Source: Cuspidothrix sp046080565
GTDB taxonomy: Bacteria; Cyanobacteriota; Cyanobacteriia; Cyanobacteriales; Nostocaceae
DNA length: 30,087 nucleotides
Assembly (NCBI GenBank): GCA_046080565.1
Contig: JBJTUF010000069.1
Location: forward strand, 1-30,087
Direction: 5' to 3'
Shown here: in pieces, positions 21,770 through 30,087 of the stretch
Position numbering within the stretch: the first letter of the stretch is position 1
Layout of the letters: the number at the start of each line of letters is the position of its first letter
Program-made: the position numbers and the translations under genes
The notes under the pieces: generated by a model
Databases searched by the model: none
What the model was told of the DNA's origin: nothing
The model's input: only the letters and a program-made list of their open reading frames with translations

Positions 21770-24676
21770 ATGGCAACACGCATAGATGATCAAGAACCAA
21801 TGTATGACCAGGCGAGAATAGCCTATGAACAACAGGACTATGAACTAGCCGCCAGTTTAATTAATCAATTGCTGGAAAATTCACCAGCAGGCCCTAACTC
21901 ACACTTACTAAAAGGACACATTTACTATGTCCTACAACAGTATGAAGTAGCAAAAAACGAATATGAAACTGTATTAAACTTAACAACAGATCAAGACCTA
22001 ATCAATCTTGTTAATACTTGTTTAATCAACATAGACCAATATATACAACCCTTTGGGAATTACGAAGATGATCAGGTTTATCCCTTTACAAAAGCAACAG
22101 ATGCAGAAGACAGTTTGGATTTAGGCATGAATGGCAATTTGCAACACAACACTTTTGCATCCAACTCCTTCGCTGACTATGAAGGATCTATAGCTCATGG
22201 GGAAGAAGCAGATATATCTAATCCTTTTTTAGTTCCTTCAGAAAATATGGCAGCAGAAGACAATTCATTTTTGGATTTATCAGAAGGAATCAATAATGAT
22301 GATCCTTTTGCTTTATCACCTATCTCATCTGGGGAAGATCCAATCTCAGATCAACTAGAATTACCACCCTTTTGGCAAGAAGAGATTTCTGTCGATCAGA
22401 ATAATCTTGAGATTAATGGCAATTTTGGTAATGGAACTTCAGCAATAAGTGATGATGCCAATAGCTATTCACCTTTTGGGGAAACTAATCTATCAACTGA
22501 TTATGATCAAAAATATTCACCTGAAAAGCTGACGTTTGAAAATCTCAATCATGATTTTGAGGATTTCACCCCCAGCCTAGAAGATAATCATGTAGGAAAT
22601 ACCCTACAGTCAAGCAACAATAATATAGAAAATAATTGGCAAAATAACCTCGAAGAAGACTTGTCTACAGATGACGAGGCTAGCTGGGTAGATGAAGTAT
22701 CCCAGTTTATACCACCTGTAGCCGAGACACAAATTAATGATTATCAATCAATCTCTCCATCATTAGCCAACAATTCTGTACCATCACCAGAGCAGGTTAA
22801 TTTTAACTCTTCATCAGCTATCAATAGCTTTGATGATGATAGTTTTGATTTAGATGCGTTTGAATCAGCTTTTGGAGCGGAAAATGAAACAGACTTTAGC
22901 TCTGAAACCTTTATCTCCCAAGAAAATAGTCATAATTTCTCCTCTGGCAACACGACCAAGAATAATAATATAGAGTTTTTAAACGACTTTGATGAATTTG
23001 ATGATCTCGGTGATATCCCAGGATTTGAACTGGCTGAAGAAAACAATTTTACAGATGAGGGCATCCTATCAGAATCCCTAGATAGTCAAGGCAATTTGCT
23101 CAATCAGTTTGCTGATAGTTCATCCGATAACCTCGCTGATCGGGATGAAGAATTATTCACCATTACAGGCGCACAAGAAGTAGTCCCGGTATTTACACAG
23201 TCAGATGTTGCCAAAATAGAACCAAATGTAACCGGTGAACAAGGCATCTTTGGCTTCTTTGAAAACGCTTCCCTAGATAAGAAACAATGGTATATAGCCG
23301 GTGCTGTCGGCTTGGCATCAGCATTGGTGGTCGCTGTAGTCACCTCAGTGGGAACAATGATGTCAAAAGCCGAACACAGAGAATCCATCAGAAATACAGG
23401 CTGGTTAATGGCCTTAGCCGCAGGGGTGACAGGAGGGGTGACCGCAGGCTTTATGGGCAATCTGACTCTCAAACAAATTCGTCGCACTACTCAGGACTTA
23501 CAGGCCCAATTTGATGCTGTGCGTCAGGGTAATTTGAATGTGGAAGCAACCGTCTATTCAGAAGACGAGTTAGGCTATTTAGCCACTGGCTTTAACGATA
23601 TGGCTAGGGTAATTTTTACTACTACCAATGAAGCCCAGCGCAAGGCCATTGAACAGGAAGAAGCCAAAGAAAATCTCCAACGTCAGGTAATTCGGCTTCT
23701 AGATGACGTAGAAGGAGCAGCCAGAGGAGACCTGACGGTACAAGCAGAGGTAACAGCCGATGTACTAGGCGCAGTAGCAGATGCCTTTAACCTCACCATT
23801 CAAAACCTCCGGGATATCGTTCAACAGGTAAAAGTGGCAGCACGGGACGTAACCAAGGGTTCAACCAATTCCGAAACCTTTGCACGAGCTTTATCTGGTG
23901 ATGCTTTACGCCAAGCGGAAGAATTAGCTGTGACTTTGAATTCTGTACAGGTGATGACCGATTCGATTCAACGGGTGGCAGAAGCTGCTAGAGAGGCAGA
24001 ATCTGTAGCTCGTGATGCTAGTCAAATCGCTCAAAAAGGTGGAGAAGCTGTAGAAAATACTGTGGCGGGGATTTTAGAAATTCGGGAAACGGTGGCAGAA
24101 ACTACCCGAAAAGTGAAAAGACTGGCAGAATCTTCCCAGGAAATTAACTCTATTGTCGCTCTAGTATCTCAAATTGCTTCTCGTACTAACTTACTGGCAC
24201 TCAACGCTAGTATTGAGGCAGCCAGAGCAGGTGAAGCCGGACGGGGATTTGCAATTGTAGCCGATGAAGTCCGCCAGTTAGCAGATAAATCCGCGAAATC
24301 ACTCAAGGAAATTGAGCAGATTGTGATGCAAATCCAAAGTGAAACTAGCTCCGTAATGATGGCGATGGAAGAGGGGACACAACAGGTAATTCACCAAACT
24401 AAACTGGCAGAAGAAGCTAAAAAATCCCTTGATAACATCATTCAAGTAGCAGATCACATTGATATGCTAGTACGTTCAATTACCAGCGATACCGTAGAAC
24501 AAACGGAAACATCTCGCGCCGTGGCCCAAGTAATGCAATCCGTAGAACTAACGGCACAAGAAACCTCTCAAGAAGCACAACGGGTTTCTGGAGCTTTGCA
24601 ACATTTAGTGGGCGTATCCCGCGATTTGATTGCGTCTGTGGAACGTTTCCGAGTAGAAACTATTGAAACCAGGTAA
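21770..24676 (+). CDS. hmpD: PilJ-like methyl-accepting chemotaxis protein HmpD
   Basis: This is a 968-residue receptor of the type IV pilus chemotaxis-like system. Order: a TPR-like N-terminal pair of helices (QARIAYEQQDYELAASLINQ and YVLQQYEVAKNEYETVL, ~12-80); a long acidic, Asn/Ser-rich disordered region (~90-500); two transmembrane helices (~507-528 and 544-563) joined by only about 15 residues; a HAMP domain (~563-615) with a second HAMP-like unit; then a coiled-coil MCP signalling hairpin whose tip reads VSQIASRTNLLALNASIEAA and AGRGFAIVADEVRQLADKS (~793-840). There is no periplasmic ligand domain and no GAF domain, so sensing is probably cytoplasmic; absence of GAF domains separates it from the phototaxis receptor PtxD. 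I chose ATG 21770, behind GGGAGGGTGG and 16 bases after the hmpC stop, over an earlier frame start overlapping hmpC. Confidence 0.9.
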   Translation: MATRIDDQEPMYDQARIAYEQQDYELAASLINQLLENSPAGPNSHLLKGHIYYVLQQYEVAKNEYETVLNLTTDQDLINLVNTCLINIDQYIQPFGNYEDDQVYPFTKATDAEDSLDLGMNGNLQHNTFASNSFADYEGSIAHGEEADISNPFLVPSENMAAEDNSFLDLSEGINNDDPFALSPISSGEDPISDQLELPPFWQEEISVDQNNLEINGNFGNGTSAISDDANSYSPFGETNLSTDYDQKYSPEKLTFENLNHDFEDFTPSLEDNHVGNTLQSSNNNIENNWQNNLEEDLSTDDEASWVDEVSQFIPPVAETQINDYQSISPSLANNSVPSPEQVNFNSSSAINSFDDDSFDLDAFESAFGAENETDFSSETFISQENSHNFSSGNTTKNNNIEFLNDFDEFDDLGDIPGFELAEENNFTDEGILSESLDSQGNLLNQFADSSSDNLADRDEELFTITGAQEVVPVFTQSDVAKIEPNVTGEQGIFGFFENASLDKKQWYIAGAVGLASALVVAVVTSVGTMMSKAEHRESIRNTGWLMALAAGVTGGVTAGFMGNLTLKQIRRTTQDLQAQFDAVRQGNLNVEATVYSEDELGYLATGFNDMARVIFTTTNEAQRKAIEQEEAKENLQRQVIRLLDDVEGAARGDLTVQAEVTADVLGAVADAFNLTIQNLRDIVQQVKVAARDVTKGSTNSETFARALSGDALRQAEELAVTLNSVQVMTDSIQRVAEAAREAESVARDASQIAQKGGEAVENTVAGILEIRETVAETTRKVKRLAESSQEINSIVALVSQIASRTNLLALNASIEAARAGEAGRGFAIVADEVRQLADKSAKSLKEIEQIVMQIQSETSSVMMAMEEGTQQVIHQTKLAEEAKKSLDNIIQVADHIDMLVRSITSDTVEQTETSRAVAQVMQSVELTAQETSQEAQRVSGALQHLVGVSRDLIASVERFRVETIETR

Positions 24677-24787
24677 AAGGAAAAAGTAAAAAGGCAAAAG
24701 TAACAATTAATGTCTACTTATATGCCTAGTCTTTTACCTTTTGGTTTACTACGCGCCTTTTATTTGACCTTTTACCTGATTTAACTT
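24677..24787. repeat. Repetitive AAAAGGCAAAAGT / CTTTTACCTTTT stretch between hmpD and hmpE
   Basis: The 111-base gap holds AAAAGG(C/T)AAAAG-type units first in one orientation and then as CTTTTACCTTTT and CTTTTATTTGACCTTTTACC in the other, so the mRNA could form an AU-rich hairpin. No ribosome-binding site is evident before the hmpE ATG. Confidence 0.5.
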
Positions 24788-27700
24788 ATGACTATGCAGC
24801 CGGATCAACAACAACGGATTTTAGGTTACTTTCTCGAAGAAGCCAGGGAACACCTAAACACCATCGAACAGGGATTACTCAATCTCCAAAGTACCCTGAA
24901 CGATACAGAAATGATTCAAGAAGTCTTCCGGGCAGCCCACTCCATTAAAGGTGGTGCGGCTATGCTAGGTTTGAGTAGTATTCAGCATACATCACACCGT
25001 CTTGAGGATTGCTTTAAGATTCTTAAAGACCATCCTATTCAAGTTGACCAAACTTTAGAGTCTTTACTACTGGGTGTGTGTGACACCTTAAAAGCTCTCA
25101 TAGATCATCTGGGAAATCCTTTTGGTTTGTCTGAGGAAACCGCCCAAGAGTTAATGGCTAAAACTGAACCAGTAATGCAAACTCTGCATGATTATATAGC
25201 AACACTGGTAGGAAATGAAAATGTAGGGGAAGCAACCAGTAATAGTCCCACTGTTCATCCACAAACACAGACTTCTGTAACCACAGAGGTATCCAACGCT
25301 GCGATCACAATTGGTAACAATCAAGATTGGACAGAGTTTCAAACTCAGGTGTTACAAACCCTGCGGGAAATGTTGCAACTGTTTAAGCAAACCAGTGTAT
25401 CTTCTTCTCGTGAAAATTTGCAGAACTGTTGTGACCAATTAGTGATAATCGGTAGAGATATAAATTTATCTAATTGGTGTAAGTTATGTGAATCGGCAGC
25501 CGAAGCCATATCTAATCCAGATAATAGTTATCTCACTTTAGCCAAAATCATTATTACTGAAATTAAACAAGCACAAGAATTAGTTCTACAAAATAGAGAT
25601 GGAGAAATTGCTGTTAGTCAACAGTTAGAAAATCTCCTACCTCTTCCTGAACTAGAGTTATTAGAATTTGACGAATCAGATAGCGATCTCTCTTTATTTT
25701 CTCCTACAGATGAACTCAATTTTGAGCCAGAACTATCCATAAATGTCACGGAAAGCAATGGCTTTACGGAAGAATTCTTATTTAATGATGATCAGTCAAT
25801 AATTCTGGATAATAATACTCTAGATCATGCTATGGATCACGCTGGTCCAGAAGTAGGAATTTCTGAGTTAAATACTCTAGCTGATTTATTTGAAGGTGAG
25901 ACACCTGAATTAGATGCTGACTGGCAACAAGAAGAAATATTAGAAGATATCAATAGTGTTCAATTACCAATTATTGATGGTGAAATTGAAGAAAGTAATC
26001 AAGATTTAGTTGATTTGTTGGAGTTTGATAGTGATTCAACTCTGTCAGAATTACCAGCAGCAGAAACAGATTTAAGTTTGTTGTTTGATGATAATTTATT
26101 AGACATAGAAAATGATAACCTAGGAAATAATACTGCTGATGATCAATTTTTAGCATCTAGTTATGGATTAGGTAAGGACAGTGATTCACAATTCCCTGAA
26201 GATGATGTTTTGGAAGAATTAATTTCAATTTCTAGAGAAGCGCGTCAAAATACCATAGTCAATGAGAACAATAATAGTGATGCCACAGAAGAATTGCTGC
26301 TCTTTACAGAGGATTATGAATTAGATGAATTATGTTTTGATGGGGAATTAACTCCATCAGAAATAATGGCTCAAACTGAGACAGAGGCTAATGGTTTATT
26401 TTTGCCAAATGTTAGTGAGGATATATCTGCTCCTACTCCCATAATTACAAATACTAAAACTGTAAAAACGCCAGAAATCAAACCATCAGTACCAGAGAGT
26501 TTATCTTTAGATAATATTTTTGCTCAGGTGGAAGAAAACATCCCACCAGTTAGCAATGAAATTGATGATTTATTTGGTACGCCAGATACAATCAATAAGG
26601 TGTCTAGTTCTGTAGATAATTTGGATAATTTCTGGGATGATCTCAATTCTTTAAATCCAAAACTAGATATTGGTGCTAGTCAAGATGTAGCTAAAGAACT
26701 CGAAGAAAGTTTATTTAGTGCATCCTTTGAGAGTGTGAGCAATAATAACGCTACTCCAAGTCATGGTTTGGATGGAGATTTTAATCTCATTTCCCAAGAT
26801 GAATCAGAACCTTTTGATATGTTTTCTGGTTCAGATGCTGATAGTAGCAACCAAGATATAGATATCTTTGGTGAAGTTGCAGATTTAAACTCGACTACTG
26901 CTAATCTAGATGGAAGAGAATCTTCTTTACCTGTAGTTAATGAATTTTCTCAAGCACCAGAAGCGGTGGATTATGTCCCAGAATTTACTAGTCAGTTTCT
27001 AGAAATAACTGCAAATTTAGATGCAGAAATATTTGCTGCGGTTGCTGATAGTAGTGATGATAATTTATCTTTGTTCGGCGAAGAAATAACATTTGGTGTG
27101 GAGGAGGTTAAACCAGAATTAATTACCAATAGTGATCATAGTGAATTATCAATCTTCGCAGATTCAGCAACAGGATTATCACTAGATAATGAGTTGGATT
27201 TCAATTCTAATTTTGGTGATTTTAATCTAGAATCAGAGGCAAATCTGATACCAGAATTGGAATTGGAAACTACGGTGGAGAAATCTGCTATAGATGTTGA
27301 ATCTATAGAATTACTGTTAGATGAACCTGTAGAAGAAACGAGAGTAGAAGCTGGGTCTTTAGATGAGTTTGCTGCTATAGAATTACTGTTAGATGAACCT
27401 GTAGGAGAAACAAGGGTAGAAGCTGGGTCTTTAGATGAGTTTGGGGCTATAGAATCTCTGTTAGATGAGCCTCCGGCGGCAATTGTAGATGATTTTGCAG
27501 CTATAGAAGCTCTATTAGATGATTCCTTGGAAGAAAATACTGATCAGGTAGCTATTCAAGATGAGGATTTTGCAGCCTTAGAAGCATTACTGGGTGAGAA
27601 TGAAAATAATTTACCAGAGATGAGCGCTAATCAACGAGTTACTAGTCAAGCGCCTGTAGTCAAAGCTGCAAATACTTTTTCGCCGTCGGGACTCGAAGAT

Positions 27701-29749
27701 GAATTTAGTGAATTAGAGGATTTGTTAGCTCAGGCTGATCAAAGCATATCTATTACAGCTACAACATCACAGAAAACTACTAGTAAAATTCCTCGCCCTA
27801 GCAGTGGTCCGCGCAGGTTGAGGGAAGAAACGATGAAAGTCCCTATTAAACAACTCGATGAAATGAGTAACTTAGTTGGGGAATTGGTAGTAAATCGAAA
27901 TACTTTAGAGCAGGATCATGAACGACTGCGCCAGTCTTTGGATAACCTGTTGGTGCAGGTACAGCATCTCTCGGATGTGGGTGTGAGAATGCAGGAATAC
28001 TATGAGCGATCGCTTTTGGAAGCATCTTTATTAGCCAGTCGTCGCTCTAGAGAACATCATACCTCCTCTGGTTATGGCCATGATGGTTCTGGGTACAGGG
28101 GATTTAGTGAGATCGAAATGGATCGGTTTACCCCTTTCCATATCTTGGCACAAGAAATGATTGAGTTTATTGTCCGAGTTCGGGAGTCAGCTAGTGATAT
28201 TGATTTTGTTACCGAAGAAACAGAACAGGTAGCCCGACAACTACGACAAGCAACTAGCCAGCTACGAGAAGGGCTGACAAAAGCGCGAATGGTTCCGTTT
28301 ACCCAAGCTATTGATCGCCTACGGCGAGGGGTGCGAGATAATGCTATTAAGCATGGTAAACAGGTGGAATTGGTGACAGAAGGGGTAGATACCTTAGTGG
28401 ACAAGATGATTTTAGATCATCTTACAGATCCTTTGACTCACATGGTAAATAATGCGATCGCTCACGGGATTGAAACCCCAGATGTGCGTCAAGCTGCCGG
28501 CAAATCACCTTTAGGTACTATTACCATTCGTGCTTTGCAACAAGGAAATCAAACCGTGATTTCTGTCGCTGATGACGGTGCTGGTATTGATTATCAAAAA
28601 GTCAAAAACAAGGCAGTCAAAAAAGGTATTCTCACGCCCGAACAAGCAAAAGCCATGTCCCGGTTAGAAACCTACGAACTCCTATTTCTGCCTAGTTTTA
28701 GCACCGCCGATGAAGTAGACGATATCAAAGGCCGAGGCGTGGGTATGAACGTAGTTCAAAATGATATCAGCGAAATTCGTGGCACAGTTAGCACCGACTC
28801 CACTCTAGGCAAGGGTACTACCTTTACTATTCGCTTGCCTCTGACTTTGAGTATTTGTAAAGCCTTATTTTGCATCTCTGATCGGACGCGAATTGCTTTC
28901 CCAATGGATGGTGTCGAAGATACCCTGGATATTCCCTCCAAAAATATTCACCAAGATGCAAACGGAGAATCATTTATTCACTGGCGCGATACCATTTTGC
29001 CTTTTAAACCTTTGAAAGAAATATTAGTGTTTAATCGTCAGCTTAGTCGCGGTAATATGTATAGTGCAACAAAAGAGGATGATATGATTTCCGTCGTTGT
29101 TGTGCGTTCAGCTAATACGATGATTGCCTTGCAAATTGATCAAGTTTTGAGTGAACAGGAAATTGTAATTAAGCAATTTGAAGGACCAGCGCCTAAACCT
29201 AGTGGTGTAGCTGGTGCTACAGTTCTCGGTGATGGTATGATTATGCCTATTGCCGACGTACTGGAAATTATTGATATTTTCCAAGGTAAGAGATCTAAGC
29301 ACATTGTCCCAGGTTGGCAACAGCCAGGTTCACCATTAAATGAAGCTGTTTCTGAGAAGGTAGAAACCACTGTATTAATTGTGGATGACTCCATCACAGT
29401 TCGAGAACTCCTATCACTCACCTTTAATAAAGCCGGTTATCGTGTAGAACAAGCCCGTGATGGCCAAGAAGCATGGGATAAACTCCGTTCTGGTCTACCC
29501 TGTGATATCGTCTTCTGTGATATTGAAATGCCTCGTTGTGATGGACTGGAATTATTATCAAGGATTCAAAAAGATAGCACTCTGAATAATTTACCTATTG
29601 CTATGCTTACCTCTCGCGGTGCTGATAAACACAGACAAGTGGCTGTTCAACTCGGTGCTAGTGGTTACTTTACTAAACCCTATTTGGAAGAAGCTCTTTT
29701 AGAAGCAGCTTTACGAATGCTCAAAGGGGAAAAACTGGTAACTATCTAG
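24788..29749 (+). CDS. hmpE: Large hybrid histidine kinase CheA-type HmpE
   Basis: This is a 1653-residue hybrid CheA. Order: one Hpt (P1) domain with His51 (FRAAHSIKGGAAML); a very long acidic linker (~150-1010); P3 dimerisation (KVPIKQLDEMSNLVGELV, ~1016 on); P4 ATPase with N box (HMVNNAIAHGIE, ~1217), DDGAGID (~1261) and GRGVGMNVV (~1315); P5 CheW-like domain (~1345-1490); and a C-terminal receiver domain with Asp1578 in VFCDIEMPRCDGLELL. It should autophosphorylate His51 and pass phosphate to HmpA, HmpB or its own receiver. In Nostoc punctiforme loss of HmpE abolishes hormogonium motility and pilus/polysaccharide output. No CheR or CheB gene is visible in the window. The linker holds tandem repeats, listed separately. 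Confidence 0.93.
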   Translation: MTMQPDQQQRILGYFLEEAREHLNTIEQGLLNLQSTLNDTEMIQEVFRAAHSIKGGAAMLGLSSIQHTSHRLEDCFKILKDHPIQVDQTLESLLLGVCDTLKALIDHLGNPFGLSEETAQELMAKTEPVMQTLHDYIATLVGNENVGEATSNSPTVHPQTQTSVTTEVSNAAITIGNNQDWTEFQTQVLQTLREMLQLFKQTSVSSSRENLQNCCDQLVIIGRDINLSNWCKLCESAAEAISNPDNSYLTLAKIIITEIKQAQELVLQNRDGEIAVSQQLENLLPLPELELLEFDESDSDLSLFSPTDELNFEPELSINVTESNGFTEEFLFNDDQSIILDNNTLDHAMDHAGPEVGISELNTLADLFEGETPELDADWQQEEILEDINSVQLPIIDGEIEESNQDLVDLLEFDSDSTLSELPAAETDLSLLFDDNLLDIENDNLGNNTADDQFLASSYGLGKDSDSQFPEDDVLEELISISREARQNTIVNENNNSDATEELLLFTEDYELDELCFDGELTPSEIMAQTETEANGLFLPNVSEDISAPTPIITNTKTVKTPEIKPSVPESLSLDNIFAQVEENIPPVSNEIDDLFGTPDTINKVSSSVDNLDNFWDDLNSLNPKLDIGASQDVAKELEESLFSASFESVSNNNATPSHGLDGDFNLISQDESEPFDMFSGSDADSSNQDIDIFGEVADLNSTTANLDGRESSLPVVNEFSQAPEAVDYVPEFTSQFLEITANLDAEIFAAVADSSDDNLSLFGEEITFGVEEVKPELITNSDHSELSIFADSATGLSLDNELDFNSNFGDFNLESEANLIPELELETTVEKSAIDVESIELLLDEPVEETRVEAGSLDEFAAIELLLDEPVGETRVEAGSLDEFGAIESLLDEPPAAIVDDFAAIEALLDDSLEENTDQVAIQDEDFAALEALLGENENNLPEMSANQRVTSQAPVVKAANTFSPSGLEDEFSELEDLLAQADQSISITATTSQKTTSKIPRPSSGPRRLREETMKVPIKQLDEMSNLVGELVVNRNTLEQDHERLRQSLDNLLVQVQHLSDVGVRMQEYYERSLLEASLLASRRSREHHTSSGYGHDGSGYRGFSEIEMDRFTPFHILAQEMIEFIVRVRESASDIDFVTEETEQVARQLRQATSQLREGLTKARMVPFTQAIDRLRRGVRDNAIKHGKQVELVTEGVDTLVDKMILDHLTDPLTHMVNNAIAHGIETPDVRQAAGKSPLGTITIRALQQGNQTVISVADDGAGIDYQKVKNKAVKKGILTPEQAKAMSRLETYELLFLPSFSTADEVDDIKGRGVGMNVVQNDISEIRGTVSTDSTLGKGTTFTIRLPLTLSICKALFCISDRTRIAFPMDGVEDTLDIPSKNIHQDANGESFIHWRDTILPFKPLKEILVFNRQLSRGNMYSATKEDDMISVVVVRSANTMIALQIDQVLSEQEIVIKQFEGPAPKPSGVAGATVLGDGMIMPIADVLEIIDIFQGKRSKHIVPGWQQPGSPLNEAVSEKVETTVLIVDDSITVRELLSLTFNKAGYRVEQARDGQEAWDKLRSGLPCDIVFCDIEMPRCDGLELLSRIQKDSTLNNLPIAMLTSRGADKHRQVAVQLGASGYFTKPYLEEALLEAALRMLKGEKLVTI
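27305..27600 (+). repeat. Coding tandem repeats in the HmpE linker (LLDEP units)
   Basis: 27305-27376 and 27377-27448 are near-identical 72-bp (24-residue) units that begin IELLLDEPV and end with EAGSLDEFAA or EAGSLDEFGA. Degenerate units follow: IESLLDEPPAAIVDDFAA, then IEALLDDS...DEDFAA, then LEALLGENENN. They occupy about residues 840-938, between the acidic linker and P3. The first two copies differ at only a few bases, so the duplication is recent. Confidence 0.9.
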
Positions 29750-30087
29750 GGTTTGCACCTGTAAGGGGAGGCAAAAGGCAAAAGGCAACAGTCTGGGCTA
29801 TATGTTATCCCCAAATTTTTGGATTTATCCGACCTAAAATTCACGCTTTTTCAGCTATACCCTTGAAAAGTCTTGCACCTACTTTCTTGTTTATTAGCCT
29901 CAAACCTTTGATATATTTGGGTTTTCGGTTCTTTCGGCAAACCCTATTTAGGGCTTGCTGAATAAACACAAAACCTAGATAAATCAAGAGTTGAGGGGGC
30001 AGAAAAAAGGAACAAAGTGCAAGAAAAAGGGGTAAAATAGATAAAAACCCTTGCATCAAGGTGCATCAAAATGTATCGCAAACAAAA
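29750..30087. repeat. Repeat-like region downstream of hmpE, possible MITE
   Basis: AGGCAAA heptamers occur at about 29769-29788. From about 29848 (TTTTCAGCTATACCC) to 29963 (AGGGCTTGCTGAAT) lies a segment with imperfect inverted ends (TTCAGC/GCTGAA), reminiscent of a small transposon-derived repeat. A 72-codon minus-strand frame crosses it but has no ribosome-binding site and shows no recognisable domain, so I do not call a gene. No clear hmpE terminator was found. Confidence 0.4.

Noticed and set aside
23104..23487. Long minus-strand frame opposite hmpD
   Set aside because: It results from codon bias of the hmpD membrane region; the translated product is low in complexity and has no domain.
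29841..30059. 72-codon minus-strand reading frame with a hydrophobic N-terminus as a small membrane protein
   Set aside because: No ribosome-binding site, no recognisable domain, and it runs across a repeat-like segment with inverted ends.

Overview
The window comes from a filamentous, heterocyst-type cyanobacterium (Nostocales, Nostoc/Anabaena/Dolichospermum-like). The evidence is a low-GC genome with many HIP1 octamers (GCGATCGC), a beta-carboxysome ccm cluster, a cyanobacterial NDH-1 CO2-uptake module, a hormogonium motility (hmp) chemotaxis-like locus, short tandem heptamer repeats between genes, and MITE-like repeats. Assignments rest on reading the translated sequence and on family knowledge; no search was run.

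Layout: (1) Bases 1-~55 are GC-rich and unlike the rest, followed by a decayed IS1634-like transposase (136-746). (2) A minus-strand carboxysome cluster, transcribed right to left as ccmK2-ccmK1-ccmL-ccmM-ccmN-ccmO (5900 down to 989). It encodes the shell hexamers, the vertex pentamer, the CcmM scaffold with its gamma-carbonic-anhydrase domain, the CcmN adaptor and the tandem-BMC protein CcmO. (3) A 760-bp divergent intergenic region with a 22-bp perfect palindrome. (4) A plus-strand CO2-uptake module, ndhF4-ndhD4-cupB (6661-11320), whose product would convert CO2 to cytosolic bicarbonate that the carboxysome then uses. Two halves of the CO2-concentrating mechanism are therefore divergently arranged.

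(5) An accessory, repeat-rich stretch (about 11330-14230) holds two Uma2-family genes, two small unknown genes that may form a toxin/immunity-like pair, and several MITE-like or fold-back repeats. The core motif GTCTGAATCA occurs seven times (one copy with a single mismatch), mostly next to gene ends. One repeat supplies the C-terminus of a Uma2 protein, and another abuts the end of a Ser/Thr kinase gene with only two WD40 repeats (14230-15654, minus). (6) tilS (16149-17141) converges on hmpF (minus).

(7) hmpF and hmpABCDE (17157-29749) form a divergent locus: a coiled-coil pilus-motility protein, a PatA-type regulator, a CheY, a CheW, a PilJ-like receptor and a very large hybrid CheA. In Nostoc punctiforme this system controls type IV pilus motility and polysaccharide secretion in hormogonia. 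(8) The last 340 bases hold no supported gene, only repeat-like sequence.

I see no clearly new multi-gene system. The most notable signals are the motif-punctuated accessory island, the orphan small gene pair, an internal ribosome-binding site and GTG start in ccmM for a short isoform, the palindrome upstream of ndhF4, and tandem LLDEP-type repeats in the CheA linker.
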